NCBI RefSeq assembly: GCF_001507645.1
Contig: NZ_CP013909.1
Coordinates: forward strand, 3,906,001 to 3,970,000
Direction of reading: 5' to 3'
Length of the DNA: 64,000 bases
DNA from: Hymenobacter sedentarius
GTDB lineage: Bacteria > Bacteroidota > Bacteroidia > Cytophagales > Hymenobacteraceae
Shown here: one piece after another, positions 17,493 through 26,249 of the stretch
Layout: each line of letters starts with the position of its first letter
How positions within the stretch are numbered: the stretch's first letter is position 1
Position numbers and translations under genes: made by a program
Notes under the pieces: generated by a model
Database searches by the model: none
What the model saw: only the letters and a program-made list of their open reading frames with translations
What the model was told of the DNA's origin: nothing

Positions 17493-18233
17493 ATGACCGA
17501 CACCGAAAAAATAGTTACCAAAACCAAAGAGTACATTCTAAAGCTTTATTCGGAAGGTTATAGTACACATCAAAATATGGTAACAGGTTTAAAGAATGGT
17601 ATTGACTATTTTGTTGGACGAAACGACAACAGTGAAACTGTCAAAGACGAAATAATTACTACTTGTTTGAAGGAGTATGAATTACAAACTAAAGTGTTTG
17701 ACAAAGTTGGACACTTAAAAATGGCTGAGGCTATTAAGTCCGGGTTTATTCGTTTTGTAAACGAACTAAATATAGACGAACTGACCGATGTATCACCTAT
17801 TCCATTTGAAAGACGAATAAGAAAAGAAGAATTAGAAACACTTACAGCTGCATTAAAAGACAAGTTTGATTTTGGAACTTGGAAAGATGAAAATTATTAT
17901 TGGGAGCCACTTTCCAAAACTCAAAACAAAGTCCCTCTAATTTACTTTGAAGCCGAATTATTCAAGTCAAAGGATGTTGAAAAAGTATTTGAAATCGTAA
18001 AATCAATTTCAGGCGACAGAATTTACCTGTTGACAGAGGAAAGCATTAATTATGAGATTGCAACTTCAGCTTTAGAGCTTGATCGGATTGAATCAGCCTA
18101 TTGCAACTTTGAAACTGATTGGCTAATTTATATTTCCCATGAAGGGACAATAACTTTTTCAGGACAAAAATTAATAACAGAAATTGAAAACAAGTTGACA
18201 GAAATAATCAAACATAAAAATCCGTGGGACTAA
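17493..18233 (+). CDS. AT-rich orphan protein of unknown function
   Basis: 246 aa, soluble, no signal peptide, rich in Lys, Glu and Ile. It resembles no family I recognise. The N-terminal 110 residues look helical; the C-terminal 130 (KVPLIYFEAELFKSKDVEK to TFSGQKLITEIENKL) look alpha/beta. The codons are AT-rich, like the RelA/SpoT-domain gene and unlike everything around, which suggests horizontal acquisition. It stands alone between an acyltransferase and the ftsZ terminator; no partner gene, toxin/antitoxin motif or nuclease motif is visible. Confidence 0.7.
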   Translation: MTDTEKIVTKTKEYILKLYSEGYSTHQNMVTGLKNGIDYFVGRNDNSETVKDEIITTCLKEYELQTKVFDKVGHLKMAEAIKSGFIRFVNELNIDELTDVSPIPFERRIRKEELETLTAALKDKFDFGTWKDENYYWEPLSKTQNKVPLIYFEAELFKSKDVEKVFEIVKSISGDRIYLLTEESINYEIATSALELDRIESAYCNFETDWLIYISHEGTITFSGQKLITEIENKLTEIIKHKNPWD

Positions 18234-18360
18234 TAAACTCAGCTAGCAAGTCTTGCTAAATGTGGAACTGATGCAATACTCATGGGCTGATGGCAGTGAT
18301 TCTATTAAGCGGTAGTGATGAAAATGCCCACATTCGGCAATACCCGAATTGTTACAATTA

Positions 18361-18401
18361 AAAAAGCGCCGTTGCTGAATTAATCAGCAGCGGCGCTTTT
18401 T
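18361..18401. terminator. Bidirectional terminator between ftsZ and the AT-rich orphan
   Basis: A 17-bp stem (AAAAAGCGCCGTTGCTG with its complement, one G-T pair) and a 7-nt loop. It is flanked by A and T runs so that it works from either strand. It ends 24 bases before the ftsZ stop on the minus strand. Confidence 0.85.
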
Positions 18402-18424
18402 GCTTTAATTAAGCAGGCTTTAAC

Positions 18425-19939
18425 CTAATCTACATTATCATGCAGAAACCGGTTGTCTCCCAGCAATTCATTATCATCTGACAAATTAAAACGCGAGATA
18501 TTCTGCGCTGAGCTCGGTTCAACATTCTCCAGTTTCACCTGGCGGCGCAGGTAAGCGGGCGTGTCGTACTGGCTCACTGCCTCGGGCGGCAAGCCATTGC
18601 TCAATTCCTGCAGGCGACGACGACGCTCCAGTGCCTGGGCATCCATGGCGGGCCGCGACCGATTTTCTGACGAAGGCGAAGCTGCCGGAGTTGGCGTAGC
18701 ACTCGAAGTCAGTACCGGCTCCGTGGGGGCACTGGCGGGGATGCCAGCCAACGGCGGCGCATTGTGCGACGAAGGACCGTTCAAATCAAACGTGACGCGG
18801 GCTGGCTCGGGCGTTGAGCTGCCGAAGCTGGGCACGAATGGCGCCGTTGGGTTGCTAGCCACCGGAGCGGCTGGCGCAACCGGCGTAAGAGCCGTTTCTA
18901 CCGGAGCTGCAGCAACTGGAGCTGCCTCCGCCGTGCTGGTCCCGGGCGTATTGATGGAGTGTGCATCACGGGCAAAACCCGTGGCAATTACCGTCACGCG
19001 AATGCTTTGGCCCAACGACTCGTCGATGCCGTGGCCGAAAATCATTTCGGCGTCTTGGCCGGCTTTCTCCTGAATGTATTCCGTGATTTCCGTCAGCTCG
19101 TCCATCTCCAGCTCGTGCTCGGCGCCCGACATGATGGAGAGCAGAATGCGCTGCGCACCGTGGATGTCGGTGTTGTTAAGCAGCGGAGAGTTCAGGGCTT
19201 CCTCGGCGGCGCGGCGGGCGCGGTTTTCACCGTCGGTTACGCTGCTGCCCATTACGGCGGCACCGCTGTCCTTCATCACCGTTTTCACGTCCTCAAAGTC
19301 CACGTTCACATCGGCCGTCACCGTAATGATTTCGGCAATGGACTTCGCGGCCGTGGTCAGCACGGTGTCGGCCTTGGCAAAGGCGGCACCCATGGTCAGG
19401 TTGCCGTAAATCTGGGGCAGCTTGTCGTTGAGAATCACCAGCACCGTGTCGCAGTGCTCGCTCAACGCCTTGATGCCTTCTTCGGCCTGCTGACGCTTCT
19501 TCTTGCCCTCGAACATGAACGGCGCCGTCACGATGCCTACCGTCAGAATGCCCAGCTCCTGCGCTACCTGCGCAATTACCGGGGCCGCGCCGGTGCCCGT
19601 GCCGCCGCCCATGCCCGCCGTGATGAACAGCATCTTGGTGCCTTGGTTCAGCAAGTCGCGGATTTGCTCTTTGCTTTCAATAGCTGCCTGACGGCCGCGC
19701 TCGGGCTTGGCACCCGCGCCGAGGCCTTCAGTCAGGTCCACTCCTATTTGGAGCTTATTGGGCACCGTGGAGCTTTGTAGCGCCTGGTGGTCGGTGTTGC
19801 AAATGATAAACTCCACGTCCTTGATGCCCTGCTTATGCATGTGCTTCACGGCATTGGAGCCACCGCCCCCCACGCCAATCACCTTGATGATTGACTTGTT
19901 CTGGGCAGGAATGTCGAATTTGTAATTCATAAATGACAA
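18425..19939 (-). CDS. ftsZ: Cell division protein FtsZ
   Basis: 504 aa GTPase that forms the cytokinetic ring. The N-terminal GVGGGGSNAV and the tubulin signature GGGTGTGAAPV are present, with the T7 loop DVNVDFEDV. The C-terminal linker (about 340-480) is long and Ala/Pro-rich, as in Bacteroidota. It ends in a short conserved-type tail (ELLGDNRFLHDNVD). The start at 19939 (MSFMNYKF) or at Met4 (19930) is equally possible. It is the last gene of the division cluster, separated from ftsA by 93 bases that hold an AT-rich inverted repeat. Confidence 0.97.
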   Translation of the reverse strand: MSFMNYKFDIPAQNKSIIKVIGVGGGGSNAVKHMHKQGIKDVEFIICNTDHQALQSSTVPNKLQIGVDLTEGLGAGAKPERGRQAAIESKEQIRDLLNQGTKMLFITAGMGGGTGTGAAPVIAQVAQELGILTVGIVTAPFMFEGKKKRQQAEEGIKALSEHCDTVLVILNDKLPQIYGNLTMGAAFAKADTVLTTAAKSIAEIITVTADVNVDFEDVKTVMKDSGAAVMGSSVTDGENRARRAAEEALNSPLLNNTDIHGAQRILLSIMSGAEHELEMDELTEITEYIQEKAGQDAEMIFGHGIDESLGQSIRVTVIATGFARDAHSINTPGTSTAEAAPVAAAPVETALTPVAPAAPVASNPTAPFVPSFGSSTPEPARVTFDLNGPSSHNAPPLAGIPASAPTEPVLTSSATPTPAASPSSENRSRPAMDAQALERRRRLQELSNGLPPEAVSQYDTPAYLRRQVKLENVEPSSAQNISRFNLSDDNELLGDNRFLHDNVD

Positions 19940-19953
19940 AGTATGAATTATGA

Positions 19954-20012
19954 GTTATGAATTATGAGTTGCAAGCCAGCCAAAAACCAGTGGCCAACTC
20001 ATAATTCATAAC
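19954..20012. repeat. AT-rich inverted repeat between ftsA and ftsZ
   Basis: GTTATGAATTATGAGTTG (19954-19971) is perfectly complementary to 19995-20012. The arms extend as tandem ATTATGAGTT-like units on both sides. It occupies the ftsZ leader and could form a hairpin in the ftsA-ftsZ transcript. Confidence 0.75.
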
Positions 20013-20032
20013 CCATAACTCATAACTAGATT

Positions 20033-21439
20033 CTAATAGGATTTATCGTCGTAATCGTCAATCAGCAACCCCTTGGTGCGGGTGATGATGTCCTTGAAGA
20101 AGCGGCTGGCAGCGCCGGGCTCCTTGGGCTTGGCGGGCACGGGGGCCGGAGCCGGGGCAGCGGGCACGTAAGCGCGCGTTTCTACCGGAGCGGTGGCCGG
20201 CGCCGGGGCAGCCTGCTGTACGGGGGCATAGTAAGCGGGAATCACCTGCTCTTCCTGCTCGTAGGGTGCACGCGAGTTGGTGCGCTCGTCGAGCGAGTGG
20301 TAGCCCGATAGCACCAAACCCACGGTAGTGGCATACATCGGCGATTTCACCGCCTCGATGCGGCTCTTGCCGAGGTGCTGGTTGGGGTAGCCAATGCGGG
20401 TATCCAGACCGGTGATGTACTCGGTGAGCTGCTCCAGGTTCTGCAGCTGCGAGCCGCCACCCGTGAGCACAATGCCGGCCGACAGCTTGTCGTGCAGGCC
20501 CATGCGGTAGATTTCGGCATACACCAGCTCCATGATTTCCGACATGCGGGCCTCGATGATGTACGCCAGGTTCTTGAGCGACACTTCTTTGGGCGGGCGG
20601 TTGGGCAGGCCAGGGATGCTCACGATTTCGTAATCGGAAGCTTCCTCGGCGATGGCCTTGCCGAATTTCACCTTCAGCTGCTCGGCCTGGCCGGGGGCCA
20701 CGTTGCAGCCGGCTTTGATGTCCTGCGTAATAATGTTGCCACCGAACGGCAGTACCGCCGCGTGGCGGATGATGCCGTCCTTAAACACGGCCAGGTCAGT
20801 CGTTCCACCTCCGATGTCAATCAGGGCCACGCCGGCCTCTTTCTCCTCCTCGGAGAGAATGGACATCGAGCTAGCCAGCGGCTCCAAAATCAGGTCGGCA
20901 ATTTCCAGCCCGGCTTTGGTTACGCACTTGTTGATGTTGTTGATGGCCGTGCTCTGCGCCGTGATGATGTGGAAATTGCCTTCCAAGCGCACGCCTTCGT
21001 AGCCCACGGGGTCGGCGATGCCTTCCTCGTAGTCCACTTTGTAGTCCTGCGGCATCACATGAATGATTTGCGAGCCGGGCTGGGTCACGAGGCGGTACAT
21101 GTCCTGCGTGAGGCGGTTCACGTCGTCCGGACCGATGGTATCGTGCGAGTTGCGCGTGATGCTGCCGTTGTGCTGCAGGCTCTTGATGTGCTGGCCTGCA
21201 ATGCCCACGTTTACCAATCCAATGCTAATTCCGGATTGTTCTTCGGCTTGCCGAATCGCCCGTTTAATGGCGTCGACGGTTTTGTCAATATTGAGTACGA
21301 TGCCCCGCGAAACGCCCTCCGACACAGCTTTGCCCATGCCCAGGATTTCCAGTTTACCGAATTCGTTTTTACGGCCCACCAGGGCGCAGATTTTTGTGGT
21401 GCCAATGTCGAGCCCGACGACGATTTTGTCTTGTTGCAT
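20033..21439 (-). CDS. ftsA: Cell division protein FtsA
   Basis: 468 aa actin-like ATPase that tethers FtsZ to the membrane. The phosphate-1 motif GLDIGTTKICALV, the FtsA-specific 1C domain (about 85-165), phosphate-2 DIGGGTTDLAVF and the adenosine motif GIVLTGGGSQL are present. The C-terminus has an Ala/Pro-rich linker, then the amphipathic SRFFKDIITRTKGLL, which would be the membrane-targeting helix, and an acidic end. It is preceded by ftsQ and followed by ftsZ on the same strand. Confidence 0.97.
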   Translation of the reverse strand: MQQDKIVVGLDIGTTKICALVGRKNEFGKLEILGMGKAVSEGVSRGIVLNIDKTVDAIKRAIRQAEEQSGISIGLVNVGIAGQHIKSLQHNGSITRNSHDTIGPDDVNRLTQDMYRLVTQPGSQIIHVMPQDYKVDYEEGIADPVGYEGVRLEGNFHIITAQSTAINNINKCVTKAGLEIADLILEPLASSMSILSEEEKEAGVALIDIGGGTTDLAVFKDGIIRHAAVLPFGGNIITQDIKAGCNVAPGQAEQLKVKFGKAIAEEASDYEIVSIPGLPNRPPKEVSLKNLAYIIEARMSEIMELVYAEIYRMGLHDKLSAGIVLTGGGSQLQNLEQLTEYITGLDTRIGYPNQHLGKSRIEAVKSPMYATTVGLVLSGYHSLDERTNSRAPYEQEEQVIPAYYAPVQQAAPAPATAPVETRAYVPAAPAPAPVPAKPKEPGAASRFFKDIITRTKGLLIDDYDDKSY

Positions 21440-21523
21440 AGATGCGGTGCTGGCGAGCGTGAAGGAAACTTGGGTTGGGGGTTGAGAGATTTTTGACCCT
21501 AAGGTCTATGTTTCAGCGAATTA

Positions 21524-22282
21524 CTATTCGCAGATAATTTGATTTTGGTATTCCACGTTTACACGATGGTAGGTATCCCATCCCAAAACTGACGGAATTT
21601 GCCGGTAAAATACCATAAGCTTGGCAAATTTCTCGGAAATATTTTCGGGTAGGCCAAATTCGATGCGCTGGTCGCCCACCTGCTGGGTGAACGAGAGCTT
21701 GCCGCTCGGCTCAATAAAGACCTCCGAGACCTGCGCTTTCCAGAATTCGTGCTCGTCGACATAGCGCAAAAACTCAAGGTAGCGCTTACCGGTGCTATCC
21801 TGGAAAAATGCACTTGGCAGGCTGCCGCCGCTGGGCCGCGCCACCGTGGCCACGCGCGCCGTAAACAGCGGCGAGAGCGGCAGCACGTGCCCTTCGGCAT
21901 CCACGTAGGTGTCGAGGCGGGTGTCGGGGTGGGTGATGCGGGCAATGGGGCGATTTTGGCGCACGTCGGCATGCAGGTTGCCGGCCAGGTCGCGGTATAC
22001 CTGGGCTTCGCGCACGAAGGGATGGGCGCGGAGCCGGTCTTCCAGCTGCCGGAGGCGGGGGCCTTCGGGCCGGGTGCCCAGCACGGGCTCGGCGCCACCT
22101 TTGGTGAGCAACGCCGTCACGCCCCGTTCGCTGATGAAATAATTATCGAATTCGTTGGCAATGTTCACCGATACTTCGCCCACCGGACGGGCTGCCTGGC
22201 GCATGGCGGCGAAAATACCGAGGCCGCCCAGCACCAACAGGCAAGCAGCAGCAACTAATAGGTTTCTAACGGTGCGTTCCAA
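21524..22282 (-). CDS. ftsQ: Cell division protein FtsQ
   Basis: 252 aa bitopic membrane protein of the divisome. One N-terminal transmembrane helix (about 8-27, LLVAAACLLVLGGLGIFAA) is followed by a POTRA-like domain (about 35-110) and a beta domain with QNRPIARI and RYLEFLRYV. The family is divergent; the assignment rests on size, topology and its place between murC and ftsA. It links FtsB/FtsL to the rest of the divisome. Confidence 0.88.
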   Translation of the reverse strand: MERTVRNLLVAAACLLVLGGLGIFAAMRQAARPVGEVSVNIANEFDNYFISERGVTALLTKGGAEPVLGTRPEGPRLRQLEDRLRAHPFVREAQVYRDLAGNLHADVRQNRPIARITHPDTRLDTYVDAEGHVLPLSPLFTARVATVARPSGGSLPSAFFQDSTGKRYLEFLRYVDEHEFWKAQVSEVFIEPSGKLSFTQQVGDQRIEFGLPENISEKFAKLMVFYRQIPSVLGWDTYHRVNVEYQNQIICE

Positions 22283-22347
22283 AGACTAATAAGGTAACGG
22301 TGTGATGAAGTAAGGTGGTATTAAAAGCCATAATTTTTTAGCGTAAT

Positions 22348-23757
22348 CTATTTCCAGCGCTCGGTCAGTAATAATTTTAATTGCGGCACCAACGTGTCAA
22401 TATCCCCCGCGCCTACCGTGGCCAAAACATCAAACGATGTGTCGGTTTTGGCCGCGGCCAGCACTTGCTCTTTGGTTTGGATGGCTTTGGTTGGGGAAGT
22501 AATGTTTGATAAGATTATTTCCGAAGTAATTCCCGGAATTGGCTTTTCTCGAGCTGGGTAAATATCTAACAAAAATACCTCATCTGCAATACTTAAGCTC
22601 TTAGAAAAACCTTCGGCGAAATCCCGCGTCCGCGTAAATAGGTGCGGCTGAAAAATTACGCGCAGTCGCTTGCCAGGGTAAAGGGTCCGCACCGACCGCA
22701 AAAAGGCCTCAATTTCGCGCGGATGATGGGCGTAGTCGTCCAAATAGACGTTTTGGGGCGTGGTGACCACAAACTCAAACCGGCGTTTTACGCCCCGGTA
22801 CGCCGCGACGGCAGCACGTAATTTTTCCGGAATTATTTTGTGAATTTGGGCGACGGCCGCGGCCGCCAGCATGTTTTCCACGTTGTGGTAGCCCGGCACC
22901 GCCAATTCCAGGTTGGGCACGAGGCCTTGCGGGCCGTGCAAATCGAAGTGAAATTGGTGGCCTTCGGCCGAAATAGCGGCGGCAAACAATTCCGGCCCCT
23001 GCTCGGCCGAGAGGCCGTAGCGGATAACGTTGGTACCGGCCGGTGCGGCCGCGGCCACGCTCGGGTCGGCGGTGTGGTTGATGAGCAGCGTGCCCCCGGG
23101 CTTGAGCTGGGCCACAAACTGGCGGAAGGATTCTATCAGCGCGTTTTGGTCCCCGTAGATGTCGAGGTGGTCGGCATCGGTGCTGGTGACGATGGCGATG
23201 TCGGGAAAGAGCGTGAGAAAGCTGCGGTCGTATTCGTCGGCTTCCACCACAATGGGGGCTTGCTCGCTGCGCGGCAGCAAGAGGTTGCTGCCCAGGTTCA
23301 CCGCAATGCCGCCCAGGAAGGCGCCCACGTCGAGGCCGGCGTGGTGCAGCAAGTGGGCCACCATGCTGCTGGTGGTGGTTTTGCCGTGCGTGCCGGCTAC
23401 CGCAATGGTGTAGCGGCCCTGCGTGAGCACGCCCAGTACCTGGCTGCGCTTGCGAATGTCGTAGCCCTGGGCCCGCAGCCAGGCCCACTCCAGGCTTTCG
23501 GCCGGAATAGCGGGCGTGAGCACCACCAGCGTTTGGGCGCGGTTTTCCCGCACCTCCGCCGGGATATTCTCCACAGCATCGGCGTAATGAATGGCAATGC
23601 CTTCGGCAGCTAAGGCTTGCGTCAGCGGCGTTTCGGTTTTATCAAAGCCGCTCACGTGGTGGCCATTGGCCTGAAACCAGCGCGCCAGGGCCGACATGCC
23701 AATGCCGCCAATACCCAAAAAGAAAACGTAGGGAAACTGCTCCAATTCAACTAACAA
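22348..23757 (-). CDS. murC: UDP-N-acetylmuramate--L-alanine ligase
   Basis: 469 aa, cytoplasmic. It adds L-alanine to UDP-MurNAc with ATP. The N-terminal Rossmann FLGIGGIGMSALA, the Mur ligase P-loop GTHGKTTTSSM, VVEADEYDRSF and the C-domain DDYAHHPREI are all present. It overlaps nothing and is 23 bases from murG. The leader contains a CAACTAACAATTAACAATGA motif resembling the TAATTGTTAATTG repeat ahead of yebC. Confidence 0.97.
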   Translation of the reverse strand: MLVELEQFPYVFFLGIGGIGMSALARWFQANGHHVSGFDKTETPLTQALAAEGIAIHYADAVENIPAEVRENRAQTLVVLTPAIPAESLEWAWLRAQGYDIRKRSQVLGVLTQGRYTIAVAGTHGKTTTSSMVAHLLHHAGLDVGAFLGGIAVNLGSNLLLPRSEQAPIVVEADEYDRSFLTLFPDIAIVTSTDADHLDIYGDQNALIESFRQFVAQLKPGGTLLINHTADPSVAAAAPAGTNVIRYGLSAEQGPELFAAAISAEGHQFHFDLHGPQGLVPNLELAVPGYHNVENMLAAAAVAQIHKIIPEKLRAAVAAYRGVKRRFEFVVTTPQNVYLDDYAHHPREIEAFLRSVRTLYPGKRLRVIFQPHLFTRTRDFAEGFSKSLSIADEVFLLDIYPAREKPIPGITSEIILSNITSPTKAIQTKEQVLAAAKTDTSFDVLATVGAGDIDTLVPQLKLLLTERWK

Positions 23758-23780
23758 TTAACAATGAGCCAAGGCCGGGA

Positions 23781-24887
23781 CTATTGTTGGCGGGGAATTA
23801 ATTTCAGTAGCTCGTCCACGATGGCAGTGGTGGCCTGGGGCCGGGCCAGCTCCAGCACGCGGGCGCTGAGTTGGTGCTGGCGCTCGGTATCGGCGAGCAG
23901 GCGCAGGGCTTCGTCGTAGAGGCGCGTGCGGGCGTGCTCGTCGGTGATGAGCACGGCGGCGCCTTTGCCCACCAGCGCCAGGGCGTTTTTGGTTTGGTGG
24001 TCTTCGGCCACGTTGGGCGAGGGCACCAGGATGCAGGCCTTGCCGGTAAGGCTCAGCTCAGAAACGGACAGGGCGCCGGCGCGGCTTACGACGACGTCGG
24101 CCGCGGCATACGCCAAATCCATGCGCTGGATAAATTCCAGGGCTTGTAGCTTGTCTTGCTCGTAGGGCTCGGCCAGTTTTTGGGCTTCGGGGAAGTAGAG
24201 CTTGCCGGTTTGCCAGAGCAGCTGCACGCCGGCCTCGCGGAGGCGCGGCAAAGCCGCGGCCGTGGCCAGGTTGAGCGTGCGGGCGCCCAGGCTGCCGCCC
24301 ACCACGAGCAGCGTTTTCTTGTTGGGGTCCAGCCCGAAAAACTTCAGGGCTTCGGCGCGGTCGCCGGTGGCAATTTCGCTGCGCACCGGGTTGCCGGTTA
24401 GCACAATTTTTTCGCGGGGGAAGAATTTCTCCATCCCATCATACGCCACGCAAATCCGGTTCACCCGCCGGGCAAGCAGCTTGTTGACTAGGCCGGCGTA
24501 GGAGTTCTGCTCCTGAATGAGCGACGGAATGCCCTGCGACGTGGCGGCCAGCAGCACGGGCGCCGAGGCATAGCCCCCCACTCCTACCACGGCATCGGGC
24601 CGGAACTCTTTAATCAATTTCCCCGCCTTGCGCACCGACCGCAGCACGCGCATCGGAAACAGCAAATTCTGGGGTGTAAGCCGCCGCTGCAGGCCGGTGA
24701 TATCCAGCCCAACGATTTTGTAGCCGGCTTCGGGTACGCGCGTCATTTCCATGCGGCCGTTGGCGCCCACGAATAGGATTTCGGTATCGGGCAGCCGGCG
24801 GCGTAGTTCATTGGCAATGGCCACCGCTGGGAAAATGTGCCCACCGGTGCCGCCGCCGCTGATGATGACGCGAAGAGGATGAGTCAT
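23781..24887 (-). CDS. murG: Lipid II synthase glycosyltransferase MurG
   Basis: 368 aa, peripheral on the inner leaflet. It transfers GlcNAc from UDP-GlcNAc to lipid I. The N-terminal SGGGTGGHIFPA (G loop 1), GVGGYASAPVLLAA (G loop 2) and VVSRAGALSVSEL with the acidic NVAEDHQTKNA in the C-domain are diagnostic. It lies between ftsW and murC in the division operon. Confidence 0.97.
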   Translation of the reverse strand: MTHPLRVIISGGGTGGHIFPAVAIANELRRRLPDTEILFVGANGRMEMTRVPEAGYKIVGLDITGLQRRLTPQNLLFPMRVLRSVRKAGKLIKEFRPDAVVGVGGYASAPVLLAATSQGIPSLIQEQNSYAGLVNKLLARRVNRICVAYDGMEKFFPREKIVLTGNPVRSEIATGDRAEALKFFGLDPNKKTLLVVGGSLGARTLNLATAAALPRLREAGVQLLWQTGKLYFPEAQKLAEPYEQDKLQALEFIQRMDLAYAAADVVVSRAGALSVSELSLTGKACILVPSPNVAEDHQTKNALALVGKGAAVLITDEHARTRLYDEALRLLADTERQHQLSARVLELARPQATTAIVDELLKLIPRQQ

Positions 24888-24991
24888 GTTTAGGTAGAAC
24901 GTCAGGCAGAGCAGCGGTGGCGCTTGCTATTGGGCGACCAACTGGAAGCAGTTGCCCGGTAGCGAGGCGTTGGCCAGCTCAACTTGAGCGG

Positions 24992-26176
24992 TTAGGCGTT
25001 TACATATGCGCGCTTGCTGGGGATGCGGGCGGTGTCGTCGGGCTCGCCGGTCATGGGGCGCACTTCGCGCTCACCGCGGCTCACGGCCAGAATAATGCCG
25101 ATGCTGATGCCCGTGAAGATAAGCGAGGTACCACCCATGCTCAGCAAGGGCAGCGGCAGACCGGTAATGGGGCCCAGCCCCACCGACACGCCCATGTTCA
25201 CCAGTGCCTGCAACACCAGGCTAAAACTCAGGCCCGCCGAGAGCAGGCCCCCGAAAGCGCCGTAGCTGTTCATCACCGTTTTGAGCCCTCGATACAGGAA
25301 AGCCAGGTAGAGAAACAACACCACGGCCCCGCCAATCAGGCCGTATTCTTCGATGATGATGGCGTAGATGAAGTCGGAATACGGGTGGGGCAGAATGTTG
25401 CGCTCGGTGCTTTTGCCCGGGCCTTTGCCCGCGATGCCGCCGGTGGCAATGGCTATGTAACTGTGCTCGAGCTGGAAGGGCGTTTTTTTCGTTTTGTCGG
25501 TGAAATTCGTAACGCGTGACATTACCGTGCCCAGGCGCTGGCCCAAGGCCAAACCGCCCCCGCCCAGCACCACAAAAATGCCCACCATGACGGCCATGTG
25601 CTTGAGCGGCACCCGGCCGATGAACATCAGCAGCATGCAGGTAGCAAACAGCAGCAATGCCGTAGAGGCATTACTCAGAATAATGAGGCTGCAAATAGTG
25701 CCCACCCACAGCATCACCGGAAGCACCGTCGACTTAAAATCGTCGAGGTGCTGCTGGCGCCGGCTGAGCATGCTGGCCAGGTGCGAAATCAGGGCCAGCT
25801 TGGCTAAGTCCGAGGGCTGGAACGTTTGGTTAATCACCGGGATGGTCATCCACCGCGACGCGCCGTTGGTTTCGCCGCCCAGGAAGAACGTAAACAGCAG
25901 CAACGGCACGCTTACCAGCAGCGCGTAGAGCGACAGGCGCGAGTAGTGACGGTAGTCGATGCGGTGCGCCAGCCACATGCAAACCAGCCCCACGAGAATC
26001 AGTCCGGTATGCTTGAAGAGGAAGGCTTCGGTGTTGCCGTCCATCTTCTTGTACGCCAGCGTGCCCGTGGCCGAGTACACCACGGCGATGCTGATAAAGG
26101 AGAACAGCAGCACGATGGCCCACAGAATGGGGTCGCCTTTAAGATTGCGCTGCAGCCAGTTGTTGGATGGTTCCAT
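24992..26176 (-). CDS. ftsW: Septal peptidoglycan polymerase FtsW (SEDS family)
   Basis: 394 aa with 10 hydrophobic helices. SEDS hallmarks include GGETNGASRW in the first large loop, LPHPYSDFIYAIIIEE and GPITGLPLPLLSMGGTS near the end. With FtsI it polymerises septal glycan from lipid II. The position between murD and murG, directly in the division cluster, supports FtsW over RodA. Confidence 0.95.
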   Translation of the reverse strand: MEPSNNWLQRNLKGDPILWAIVLLFSFISIAVVYSATGTLAYKKMDGNTEAFLFKHTGLILVGLVCMWLAHRIDYRHYSRLSLYALLVSVPLLLFTFFLGGETNGASRWMTIPVINQTFQPSDLAKLALISHLASMLSRRQQHLDDFKSTVLPVMLWVGTICSLIILSNASTALLLFATCMLLMFIGRVPLKHMAVMVGIFVVLGGGGLALGQRLGTVMSRVTNFTDKTKKTPFQLEHSYIAIATGGIAGKGPGKSTERNILPHPYSDFIYAIIIEEYGLIGGAVVLFLYLAFLYRGLKTVMNSYGAFGGLLSAGLSFSLVLQALVNMGVSVGLGPITGLPLPLLSMGGTSLIFTGISIGIILAVSRGEREVRPMTGEPDDTARIPSKRAYVNA

Positions 26177-26249
26177 TGGGGAGGGAGTGACGGGGTAATG
26201 GAGTGGCTGAGGGAAGACAGGAATGGCGGGATAGGCAAAAAAGCATTGG

